Made by a program: the position numbers and the translations under genes. The notes beneath the pieces were generated by a model. That model searched no databases. It was not told where the DNA came from and saw nothing but the letters and a program-made list of their open reading frames with translations. A DNA stretch of 20,251 nt. Origin: Desulfobacterales bacterium (GTDB lineage Bacteria; Desulfobacterota; Desulfobacteria; Desulfobacterales; UBA5852). The DNA is taken from NCBI GenBank assembly GCA_030066455.1, contig JASJBQ010000014.1, forward strand, positions 1-20,251, in the 5' to 3' direction. Positions 1 through 9,303 of the stretch are shown piece after piece; the first letter of the stretch is position 1, and each line of letters begins with the position of its first letter.

Positions 1-1674
<1,674 letters not shown>

Positions 1675-2126
1675 TGTAGGCCTGCCAGCACCGCGGGGTC
1701 GGTCGGGCCCCATCCACCATGCGGAGCGGCCCTCTTGGCGGGGCGGCGCCGTAGGGGCGACCCTGATCACCTATTGAAGGATGATCCCGGCGGTTCCGGC
1801 CGTGCGGAGACCTGCCAATGACGGTGCCAACCTCCGGGCCCCAAGGATGTATCGCCGCGCATCTTTGCAGCCGCCCAACCGGATCTTGGCGAAGGGCATG
1901 TTCGGCGCCGCTGGATCTTTACTTGAGGGCAATGGTTCGTGTATACGGGAAAAATAATTATTGTTATAAATTTCATTGCTTTAACGACTTGACTCGATCG
2001 GCAGGCACCTCACCGGGAACCACGGCCGCCGACTTGACACCCAAGAGCCCGATTCTTAATACCGAAGGTTAAATGCGCACCGTTTTAAATCCAAACCAAT
2101 CCCATCGGGTAAGCAGGGGCCAGCCC
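1675..2126. other. Intergenic region with AT-rich island upstream of the kinase/VWA cluster
   Basis: About 450 bases with no convincing gene. The first part is GC-rich and holds no clear stem plus T-tract terminator for ppdK. From about 1943 to 1985 the composition turns sharply AT-rich and includes a perfect 10-base palindrome AATAATTATT at 1953-1962, which could be a protein-binding site or a promoter-proximal element. A candidate sigma70 promoter follows at 2034-2062. An 84-codon open frame at 1818-2072 has no ribosome binding site or recognisable sequence and is taken as chance. Confidence 0.6.
2034..2062 (+). promoter_or_regulatory. Candidate sigma70 promoter for the kinase/VWA cluster
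   Basis: A perfect -35 box TTGACA lies at 2034-2039. With a 17-base spacer it is followed by TAATAC at 2057-2062, a weak -10; CTTAAT at 2055-2060 is an alternative -10 with a 15-base spacer. Transcription would start near 2068-2070, about 55 bases before the chosen ATG at 2127. The -35 is strong and the -10 imperfect, so this is a prediction only. Confidence 0.4.
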
Positions 2127-3059
2127 ATGCCATCACGGCTTGTCACACGACGGCTGACTGTTGTATTGGTATGGCTGTTGGTCAGCCTCCTGAGCAGCGC
2201 CGAAGCCTTCGCCCTCACGCGGGATGAACGCATCGCCCAGGCCCGCCGGGACTGGTTGGTGGGCGTGGCCACCGAAAAAAGGATTGCCGCTGATCTGGAA
2301 CGCTACCAGGCTTCCGGCCAGGCTTCGCCCGAGGTGATCCAACTCTACGAAACCTATCTGGACCGGGTTCGCCGGCTTACCGAAGAAAAGCGCCGGGTCC
2401 TGGAAGCCCTCGAAGGCCGCAGCGGTGGCGGCAGACCATCGAATATAACAGCGCGAAGTCTGCCGGGCCCGGCCGATCAACCGGCCTACGATCCCCAGAT
2501 CCCCGAGGACCGCGAGCTTGACGAAACCCGCGCGCTGGAACAGGAATTCAATCGTTCGCTGGCCGCCTTCGACGACATGCTCCTGAAAGAAATCGAGCAG
2601 TCCCGCGTCGAGTCGGATCTCAAAATGAAGCAGTTGGCCCAGGAAGCCGCCCGGGCGGCCAAATCGCTGCGCGAACAGGGGCAAATGGAGGGCAGCGAGG
2701 GCGCCGAGCAGGGTATGCAGGAGGGCCAGAGCTCGGGTGGCAGCGGGAACGAGACCGGTGAGATGCAAAACGAACGGCAGGGCCAGAACACGCAGGAGGG
2801 CGGTGCCCTGGGCGACAAGGATGCCACCGCCAGCCAGGAGGACAGCGGCCAGGGAACCGACATGGCGCAGGCCCAAAACAAGCAGGACAAGGGGATGAGC
2901 TCAGGTGAATCCGGACCGCCGGGCGATGGCGACAAGATCAACACCCAAGATGACGATATCGTCGCGCGTCAGCTGCGGGAGGCGGCGGAGAACGAAACCG
3001 ATCCGGAGCTGAAAGAAAAACTGTGGAAAGAATACCGCGATTACAAAAAAAGCATCTAG
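2127..3059 (+). CDS. Secreted acidic Gln/Gly/Glu-rich protein of unknown function
   Basis: 310 residues. I start it at ATG 2127 rather than the in-frame ATG 2073, because AGGGG at 2115-2119 is well spaced and the protein then begins with a standard signal peptide: RLVTRR, a hydrophobic run VVLVWLLVSLLSS, and a likely cut after AEA or AFA near residue 27-29. The mature part begins with a charged, probably helical region (about 30-110) that looks coiled-coil forming. A second helical stretch follows (about 150-205), then a long low-complexity segment rich in Gln, Gly, Glu and Ser (about 205-285). It ends in an ordered-looking tail with VARQLREAAENETDPELKEK and then LWKEYRDYKK. I have the impression that similar tails occur in other uncharacterised proteobacterial proteins, but this is not checked. 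It is the first gene of the cluster and likely acts in the periplasm as a scaffold or linker; no enzymatic motif is seen. Confidence 0.8.
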   Translation: MPSRLVTRRLTVVLVWLLVSLLSSAEAFALTRDERIAQARRDWLVGVATEKRIAADLERYQASGQASPEVIQLYETYLDRVRRLTEEKRRVLEALEGRSGGGRPSNITARSLPGPADQPAYDPQIPEDRELDETRALEQEFNRSLAAFDDMLLKEIEQSRVESDLKMKQLAQEAARAAKSLREQGQMEGSEGAEQGMQEGQSSGGSGNETGEMQNERQGQNTQEGGALGDKDATASQEDSGQGTDMAQAQNKQDKGMSSGESGPPGDGDKINTQDDDIVARQLREAAENETDPELKEKLWKEYRDYKKSI

Positions 3060-4333
3060 GATGTACCGGCGTCCTTGCCGGCCCGCGCCGCGGTGCGGGC
3101 CGGACACGTTTGCAAACCGCAGCGCTTGTGACGCTGACCGCATATGCGCTGACCACCATTCTGAGCGGGTGCGCCAGCCACCGTTACAGTGCCCGTGACG
3201 TCGAGCCCACCAAAATCCAGATCGCCCAGCAGGAAATCCCCGAGACCGACCTGCTCGATGTGGGGATCGTCGTCTTTCACAGCGCGGAACTGACGGAGGA
3301 AGATGTCGAAGACAAAGGCACCAACAACGAGATCCGGCAGTCCGAAGCCCACTTCATCCCCTGCCATCTGCGCAACACCCTCCAACGCAGCGCCCAGTGG
3401 GGATCGGTCCGCGTCCTGCCGGAGGAAAGTGCCACCCAGGACGTTCTGGTCAGCGGTGAGATCCTGGAGTCCAACGGCCAGGAACTGGTTTTGAAAATCA
3501 AGGCCACCGACGCCCGCGGGCGGCTCTGGTACGAAGAGACCTATCGTCAGGAAGCTTCGGGGCAATCCTACAAGGATAATATTCCTTGGGAGCAGGATGC
3601 CTACCAGGACCTCTACAATACCATCGCCAACGATCTGGCCGCCCATCGTAAAAAACTGCCGGAAGGTTCGGCCGGAAGGATTCGAGCCGTCGCCAAGCTA
3701 CAGTTCGCCCGGGAATTTTCCCCTGAAGCCTACGACGACTATCTCATCGAGAACGAGGACCAGGAAGTCACCCTCAACCGCCTGCCAGCGGACGACGACC
3801 CGCAAATGGCCCGCCTCATGGCCGTTCGCGAGCGTGACCACATGTATATTGATACGCTCAATCAGTACTACGACGGATTCTATGCCGGCATGTGGCCGGC
3901 TTACGAGAACTGGCGCAAACTGGATCTGACCGAGCGGCTAGCGCGCAAAGAGATCGAAAAATCCGCCATGCTGCGCAAAGCCGGCGGCGCGCTGCTGGTC
4001 GCCATGGCCATCCTGCTGGAAGCCACCCAGGCCGGTGCCGGCAATATGCTCCAGGGACTCATGGCGGTTTCCGGCGGTCAGGTATTCATGAGCGGCATCA
4101 ATCTGTCCAAGCAGGCGGAGATACACTCGGCGGCCATCGCCGAACTGAGTGAGTCCTTCGGCGCCGACATGGAACCGATCAACCTCGAGCTCAAGGGACA
4201 AACCTACGAGCTCTCCGGTTCGGCCCAGGAACAATACCGTCAGTGGCAGGACCTGCTGCGCAATATCTACTTGCAGGAAACCGGCTTCGGACCCGGACCT
4301 GACAGCACCCCGGATGTAAGCGTGGCGGACTGA
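3023..4333 (+). CDS. Predicted lipoprotein of unknown function with internal glycine-rich hydrophobic segment
   Basis: The frame opens at GTG 3023, overlapping the previous gene by 37 bases, and gives 436 residues. The real start is uncertain. A lipobox LSGC puts the acylated Cys at residue 50 from GTG 3023, which is long for a lipoprotein signal. TTG 3110 would put it at residue 21 but gives a signal lacking a basic n-region. No start has a strong ribosome binding site. The mature protein has an alpha/beta-looking N-terminal half (LLDVGIVVFHSAEL; DVLVSGEILESNGQELVLKI), a helical middle rich in Tyr and acidic residues, and a Gly/Ala-rich hydrophobic segment (about 318-360) that could insert in or line a membrane. 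It then has a polar C-terminus. It probably sits in the outer membrane or the periplasmic face of the inner membrane and joins the downstream kinase/channel proteins. No family recognised. Confidence 0.72.
   Translation: MERIPRLQKKHLGCTGVLAGPRRGAGRTRLQTAALVTLTAYALTTILSGCASHRYSARDVEPTKIQIAQQEIPETDLLDVGIVVFHSAELTEEDVEDKGTNNEIRQSEAHFIPCHLRNTLQRSAQWGSVRVLPEESATQDVLVSGEILESNGQELVLKIKATDARGRLWYEETYRQEASGQSYKDNIPWEQDAYQDLYNTIANDLAAHRKKLPEGSAGRIRAVAKLQFAREFSPEAYDDYLIENEDQEVTLNRLPADDDPQMARLMAVRERDHMYIDTLNQYYDGFYAGMWPAYENWRKLDLTERLARKEIEKSAMLRKAGGALLVAMAILLEATQAGAGNMLQGLMAVSGGQVFMSGINLSKQAEIHSAAIAELSESFGADMEPINLELKGQTYELSGSAQEQYRQWQDLLRNIYLQETGFGPGPDSTPDVSVAD
3078..3103. repeat. Perfect 9-bp inverted repeat at the 3023-4333 gene start
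   Basis: CCGGCCCGC at 3078-3086 is the exact reverse complement of GCGGGCCGG at 3095-3103, with an 8-base loop. It lies just after the stop of the preceding gene (3059) and before the alternative TTG start at 3110. No T-tract follows, so it is not an intrinsic terminator. It could shape translation or processing of the message, or be a by-product of GC-rich coding sequence. Confidence 0.5.
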
Positions 4334-4427
4334 AACCCCGAACCTGATCAGCGTCAACCCATCCGGCCGCCGACAAGCAGGTGCCGATGAGACCGCTTAT
4401 AAACCGTCGAGACGCCACAACCGAAGA

Positions 4428-6830
4428 ATGCCGCCTTCAGACCATTCATCTTTTCACCCTGGCCAGGTTCTCGCCGGACGTTTCAAGCTAATTGCCCCCT
4501 TGGGACGGGGTGGAATGGGCGAAGTCTGGCAGGCCCACGACCGCACGCTTGACATCCACATCGCTCTGAAACTCCTACGGCCCGAACTGGCCGCGGCCGA
4601 AGGGGCGGTGGGGTTCATGAAAAACGAATGCCGGGCCGCACGCCGTCTGACCCATCCCAACATCGTCCGCATCTACGATTTTCACCCGCATGATCATCTT
4701 TCGTTCATCTCCATGGAATGGGTCGAAGGCCCCACCTTCGATCGCTGGCCCCCTCCCCCGGGTAGCGAGGGCCTGCAGCGGGCCCGGGTGCTGAGTGCGG
4801 TGGCCGATGCCCTCGACCATATCCATCGACAGGGTTTGGTTCATCGCGATGTCAAGGCCCGCAATATCCTGATGACGCCGGAAGGGCAGCCCAAATTGAC
4901 GGACTTCGGCATTGTCGGCCTGTGGCGTTTTCAGCCGGGCATGCTGGATATCCAATCCGGCGGGTCCTATGCCAGCATGAGCCCCCAGCAGCGCCACGGC
5001 CGGCCCCCGCATCCGGCCGACGACGTCTATGCCTTTGGCGTCCTGCTGCACGATGCCCTGACCGGCCAGCTCGCGTCGGGGATACCGGGTGACGACGCCG
5101 GTGCGGCGGAAACCCAGCCCCCCGATGTCGCCTCGCCTTTACACCAGGCGACGCCGGCCGAAAGGCAATTGCTTCAACTGGCGGAGCAGATGCGTGCACC
5201 GGCGCGCAGTGACCGGCCCGCCAGCATGGACGCTGTCCGCGAAGCCATCGACGCCGCCACGGGCGCCGAACGCCAAGACACGGCGCCGCCGGACACGGAC
5301 GGAGTGACGGCGACCGATCCACCGCTAACCCTTGCCGCCGGACGCATCGCCCCGCAGCCCTATACCCCCGCAGACGAAGCCGCCGCCGGTGCGCCCCGCC
5401 AGCGCCCCGTCGTATGGACACTGGCGCTGATCATGGGGGCTCTCGGCCTGATGGCGGCCGGCCTGGCCATCATCGGTTTCTTGACCCGACCGCCCGGTCC
5501 GACAGCCGCCGTGGAAGAACCGGATCCGCGGGCTAGCGAGGCCCGACCGCCGCCCACCGCGTCCGGAGAAGCCGCCGCTCCGCCCCAATCGCCGCCGCCG
5601 GCAGACGGCGCCCTGGCGGACGCTGAAAAAAACATGGCGCTGTGGCTCCAGGCCGCCGAACAGCTCAAGGCCAACTTCGCCGGCAACTGGGCGCCGGATG
5701 AACTTGAAACCGTGGAAGCCAGGGCCAAGGCGGCGGACACGGCCATGATCGCCAAGTCCTATGGCCAGGCGGCGGAAACCTACGCCGCCGCCGTCGCGGC
5801 GGCGGAAGCCATGCTGATGGAGCGGGAACCCCGCTTTGCCGCCGCCATGGACCAGGGGACCCGCGCCCTCCAGGCGAACCGCCCGGCGCCCGCACGCCAG
5901 CATTTCGAACAGGCCCTCAAGATTAAACCGGATGACGCGGACGCCCGCAACGGCCTGGCCGCCACCGATCGGCGGGAAAAGGTGCTGGCCCTGATGGCCA
6001 CCGGGCAGGCGCATGAAATCGAGGCACGCTACGAGCTGGCCCTGGCGGACTATGAAGCCGCACTCGGTCTGGAGAGCGATTTTGTGCCGGCCCGCGCTGC
6101 GGTGGACCGCTTGAAAGACCAGGTCGCCGAAGCCCAGTACAATCGACTCGTATCCGAGGGTCTCGGTGCCTACTACGGGGGCCGGCTGAAAGAGGCCCGC
6201 AGCCGCATCCAGGCGGCGCTCCAGTATCGGCCGGCGGGCCAGGAGGCTCGCGAGGCCCTGCGGCAAATCGATACGGCCGCGCGCGAGCAGCGGATTGCCG
6301 ATCTGCGTCGCCAGGGCCAGGCGGCCGAAAGCAAGGAGCAGTGGGACCGGGCCCTCCAGGCCTACGAGAAGGCGCTGGCCATCGACTCCGCGCTCCAGTT
6401 CGCCCATCTGGGGGCCGCGCGCAGCCGCGAGCGCATCCACCTTGACAAACGCCTGCGTTACTACCTCGATCATCCGGAAGCGCTGGCCTCCGACCGCTAC
6501 CTGGCGGAAGCACAGCAGCTCCTGACTGCAGCCGAGTCCCTGGCGCCCCGGGGGCCGCGGCTGGCCGCCCAGATCCAGACCTTGAAAGCCGGTGTTCAGG
6601 CCGCCGAGACCATGGTCCCCGTAACCCTTGTGTCCGACGGCCAGACCGATGTGGCCGTCCTCCGTGTGGCCCGTTTGGGCCGCATCACCCGTCAAACCAT
6701 CGAACTGCGTCCCGGCATCTATACGATTGTCGGGGCGCGCAACGGCTACAAGGACGTTCGCCAGACCATCCGCGTCGAAGCGGATCAGCGGGCATTGCAG
6801 GTGTCGATCGCATGCAAGGAAAAGATCTGA
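4428..6830 (+). CDS. Transmembrane Hanks-type Ser/Thr protein kinase with periplasmic TPR and PEGA-like regions
   Basis: 800 residues. The cytoplasmic N-terminal kinase domain (about 18-275) has all main catalytic elements: glycine loop GRGGMGEVW (26-34), Lys48 in ALK, a likely helix-C Glu67, HRDVKARN (139-146) and DFG (159-161). It should therefore be active. The usual KPxN is KARN here. A Pro/Ala/Asp-rich linker leads to one membrane helix (about 328-352, VVWTLALIMGALGLMAAGLA). The outer part has a Pro/Ala linker, then several TPR-like helix pairs (about 410-740, for example ARQHFEQALKIKPDDADA and ALQAYEKALAIDSA). It ends with a PEGA-like beta module (about 745-797, ELRPGIYTIVGARNGYKDVR). 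This is a PknB/PpkA-like sensor kinase; it probably phosphorylates threonines read by the FHA protein three genes downstream of the next gene. The next gene starts inside its last codons. The ATG has only a weak ribosome binding site. Confidence 0.93.
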   Translation: MPPSDHSSFHPGQVLAGRFKLIAPLGRGGMGEVWQAHDRTLDIHIALKLLRPELAAAEGAVGFMKNECRAARRLTHPNIVRIYDFHPHDHLSFISMEWVEGPTFDRWPPPPGSEGLQRARVLSAVADALDHIHRQGLVHRDVKARNILMTPEGQPKLTDFGIVGLWRFQPGMLDIQSGGSYASMSPQQRHGRPPHPADDVYAFGVLLHDALTGQLASGIPGDDAGAAETQPPDVASPLHQATPAERQLLQLAEQMRAPARSDRPASMDAVREAIDAATGAERQDTAPPDTDGVTATDPPLTLAAGRIAPQPYTPADEAAAGAPRQRPVVWTLALIMGALGLMAAGLAIIGFLTRPPGPTAAVEEPDPRASEARPPPTASGEAAAPPQSPPPADGALADAEKNMALWLQAAEQLKANFAGNWAPDELETVEARAKAADTAMIAKSYGQAAETYAAAVAAAEAMLMEREPRFAAAMDQGTRALQANRPAPARQHFEQALKIKPDDADARNGLAATDRREKVLALMATGQAHEIEARYELALADYEAALGLESDFVPARAAVDRLKDQVAEAQYNRLVSEGLGAYYGGRLKEARSRIQAALQYRPAGQEAREALRQIDTAAREQRIADLRRQGQAAESKEQWDRALQAYEKALAIDSALQFAHLGAARSRERIHLDKRLRYYLDHPEALASDRYLAEAQQLLTAAESLAPRGPRLAAQIQTLKAGVQAAETMVPVTLVSDGQTDVAVLRVARLGRITRQTIELRPGIYTIVGARNGYKDVRQTIRVEADQRALQVSIACKEKI

Positions 6831-8959
6831 ACCATACCACCCCTCCCGGCGACACCACGCCGCCGGATGACGCTGGCATGACGGCCGTCAAACCGGTTGC
6901 GTTCGACCCCCCCGGTGATCGGCCGCCGGCCGGCCGGCATCGCCGGGGCCGGCTTTGGCTGGTCGCATTGGGCCTGCCGGCCGCCGTGCTGGCCGCCCTG
7001 GCCTGGTTTGTCTTCACCGCCCGCCAAATCGAGTTGGTCATCGAGCCCTCCCCGGAAGAGCTCTCGATTCAGGGCGGCCTCCTGAGACCACGGGTGGGCG
7101 GGGCCTACCTGCTGCGCCCGGGCACATATCGCCTCCGGGCCGTACGTGCCGGCTACCACGACCTCGATCGCGCGTTTGACGTCGGGGCCGATCGGCACCA
7201 AACGCTCCAATTTGCGATGGAGAAGCTGCCGGGGCGAATCAACTTGACCACCCACCGTGAGGATCACCCCGACGAGGCGGTCAGCGGCGCCGTCGTCACC
7301 ATCGACGGCGAGGTCATCGGCCACAGCCCGCTGACGGAAGCCGCGGTGCCGGCCGGAAGCCGAACGCTGCGCCTGGAGGCGCCGCTGTACAAGCCGCACC
7401 AGGAGGTCATCGCGGTGGCCGGCGCCGATGAGCTGCAGACGATGGCCTTCGGTCTGGAGCCCAACTGGGCCGATGTGCGCTTTGCAACCACCCCGCCGGA
7501 CGCCTGGGTCCAGCTGGCCGATCGCCGGCTGGGGCGTACGCCGCTGACGGCACGCGTTGAGGCCGGAGTCCATCAGGTGAAGTTCCGCCATGCGGGCTAC
7601 AAACCGACGGCCGTCAACATCCGGGTCGTCGCCGGCCAGCCCCTGGAGGTCCCCGCCGTGGCGCTCGAAAAAATCGCGGGGCGCCTGTTCGTCACCTCAC
7701 GGCCGGCGGGGGCCAATGTCACGGTCGACGATCGTTTCTACGGACAGACCCCCCTGGACCTCCCATTGCCGCCGGATCGGGACCACGTGGTGCGTATTTC
7801 CGAGCCGGGCTACAAGACCGCCCGGCACGTTGTCCGCGTGGCCGGCGGCGCCAGGGCTTCGGTGGCGGCCGATCTCGTGCCCCGCCGCGGGAAGGTGCGC
7901 TTTCGGGTGTCGCCGTCGGACGCCCGGTTGCTGCTGAATGGTCAGCCCTACGGCCCGGTGCCGGCGTCGCTGGATCTGCTGGCCGTCCCCCAACGGATTC
8001 AAATCGTCAAGGACGGCTACCGCGAATTTCGCACCCAGGTCACCCCCCGTCCCGGCCACCCCCTGCTCATCGACGCCAGGCTCAAACGGCCTTACGAAAC
8101 CGACGTGCCCGGTATCATCCAGGCCCCCAACGGCTATCGCTTGAAACTGATGCAACCCGCCGCGGTAACCTTCCAGATGGGCTCCTCCCGCCGTGAACAG
8201 GGACGACGCGCCAACGAAACCCTGCGCGAAGTCCGCCTGCGTCACCCGTTCTATATCGGTCTGAAGGAGGTCACCAACGGCCAGTTCCGCGAATTCCAGG
8301 CCGCTCACGACGCCGGCCTGTTTAAAAATTACAGTTTGAACCGGGATGCGCAGCCGGCAGCGCAGATCACCTGGGAGCAGGCCGCGGCCTTCTGCAACTG
8401 GCTGAGCCGGCGGGAGGGGCTGCCCCCCGCCTATGTCGCCAAAGGCGGCAAACTGACGCCGGTCATCCCCATGAACCATGGCTATCGCCTGCCGACCGAG
8501 GCTGAGTGGGTCTTCTGTGCCCGCATCGATGCCACCGGCCGCATCGCCAAGTATCCCTGGGGAGACAAATTTCCGCCCGCGGACAAGACCACCAACCTGG
8601 CCGACCAGAGCGCCCAAACGATCCTGCAGCTATTTCTCGAAAACTATAACGACGGTCATCCCGTGGCCGCCCCCCCGGGCAGTTTGAAACCCAATCACCG
8701 CGGGCTGTTCGATCTGGGGGGCAACGTATCCGAGTGGTGCCACGACTACTACCAAATCTATACATACGCCCAAGGCCGGGTGTATACCGATCCCAGCGGG
8801 CCGGCCGACGGCCGGCACCACGTGATCCGCGGAGGAAGCTGGAAGCAGGCGTCGCTCCAAACCCTGCGCGGCGCCTACCGCGACTACCAGGAAAAACAGC
8901 GGCTGGACTTGGGGTTCCGCATCGGCCGATATGTTCAACCAAACCGGAAGGAGTCATGA
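6812..8959 (+). CDS. Membrane-anchored PEGA-repeat protein with C-terminal SUMF1/FGE-like domain lacking the catalytic Cys pair
   Basis: 715 residues; the ATG lies 19 bases inside the kinase gene, with AGGTG at 6799-6803 as a modest ribosome binding site. A basic cytoplasmic N-terminus (RHRRGR, 42-47) precedes one membrane helix (48-70), so the rest is periplasmic. Residues about 71-430 form five PEGA-type beta modules with typical phrases such as GTYRLRAVRAGY, GVHQVKFRHAGYKP and HVVRISEPGYKT. The C-terminal domain (about 435-710) is of the SUMF1/formylglycine-generating type: FQMGSS, FYIGLKEVTNGQFREF, GYRLPTEAEW, YPWGD, GLFDLGGNVSEW, and RGGSW at 673-677. In true formylglycine-generating enzymes two copper-binding Cys follow the GGS(Y/W) motif. 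Here the same stretch reads KQASLQTLR with no Cys, so it is likely a binding or structural domain, as proposed for TagR in the type VI kinase pathway. It fits a periplasmic partner or regulator of the kinase. Confidence 0.92.
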   Translation: MQGKDLNHTTPPGDTTPPDDAGMTAVKPVAFDPPGDRPPAGRHRRGRLWLVALGLPAAVLAALAWFVFTARQIELVIEPSPEELSIQGGLLRPRVGGAYLLRPGTYRLRAVRAGYHDLDRAFDVGADRHQTLQFAMEKLPGRINLTTHREDHPDEAVSGAVVTIDGEVIGHSPLTEAAVPAGSRTLRLEAPLYKPHQEVIAVAGADELQTMAFGLEPNWADVRFATTPPDAWVQLADRRLGRTPLTARVEAGVHQVKFRHAGYKPTAVNIRVVAGQPLEVPAVALEKIAGRLFVTSRPAGANVTVDDRFYGQTPLDLPLPPDRDHVVRISEPGYKTARHVVRVAGGARASVAADLVPRRGKVRFRVSPSDARLLLNGQPYGPVPASLDLLAVPQRIQIVKDGYREFRTQVTPRPGHPLLIDARLKRPYETDVPGIIQAPNGYRLKLMQPAAVTFQMGSSRREQGRRANETLREVRLRHPFYIGLKEVTNGQFREFQAAHDAGLFKNYSLNRDAQPAAQITWEQAAAFCNWLSRREGLPPAYVAKGGKLTPVIPMNHGYRLPTEAEWVFCARIDATGRIAKYPWGDKFPPADKTTNLADQSAQTILQLFLENYNDGHPVAAPPGSLKPNHRGLFDLGGNVSEWCHDYYQIYTYAQGRVYTDPSGPADGRHHVIRGGSWKQASLQTLRGAYRDYQEKQRLDLGFRIGRYVQPNRKES

Positions 8960-9258
8960 TGCCGCCCAATCGACGAAAGTGGCTACGCTTGCTGGTGCTT
9001 GGGTTTTGGATGGCCGCCGCCGGCCCGACCCGGGCCGAAGATGCTCCCGCGAATGCTCCGGCACCCCCCGCCCGGTCGACGGAAACCGCCGGGGACGAAT
9101 CGCCGCCCGCCCGGGTCGAAAACGCACCGGACGGCCCGTCCCGGACGGCCGTAAAACCCAGCGCCCCGGCCAAAAAGGCACCGCGCGCCCGCAAGCCTTT
9201 TCGACCCTCGGAGGAAATCCACGTGGACAAAGCAGTGGATTTCCCGGCCGACATATGA
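8959..9258 (+). CDS. Small secreted Pro/Ala-rich protein of unknown function
   Basis: 99 residues. Two ATGs are possible, 8956 (overlapping the previous stop as ATGA) and 8959. I prefer 8959 because the strong GGAAGGAG at 8946-8953 is 5 bases from it but only 2 from 8956. The protein starts with a clear signal peptide: basic PNRRKW, hydrophobic LRLLVLGFWMAAAG, and a likely cut after TRA. A disordered linker follows, rich in Pro, Ala and Lys. The tail is PSEEIHVDKAVDFPADI, which looks ordered and may be a docking peptide. It is translationally coupled to the PEGA/SUMF1 gene, so the two products probably act together in the periplasm. Other frames here are longer, but only this one has the start signals and the secretion signal. 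Confidence 0.8.
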   Translation: MPPNRRKWLRLLVLGFWMAAAGPTRAEDAPANAPAPPARSTETAGDESPPARVENAPDGPSRTAVKPSAPAKKAPRARKPFRPSEEIHVDKAVDFPADI

Positions 9259-9303
9259 CACTTTAACCGGGGAACGTTTCAACCAACCTTAGCGGAAGCG
9301 CCC

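Noticed and set aside
1818..2072. 84-codon plus-strand open frame after ppdK
   Set aside because: No ribosome binding site, no recognisable sequence, crosses the AT-rich promoter region, and ends right before the cluster.
5325..6695. 456-codon minus-strand frame opposite the kinase gene
   Set aside because: Same antisense artefact; composition is Gly/Arg/Gln-rich with no motif, while the plus strand shows TPR and PEGA patterns.
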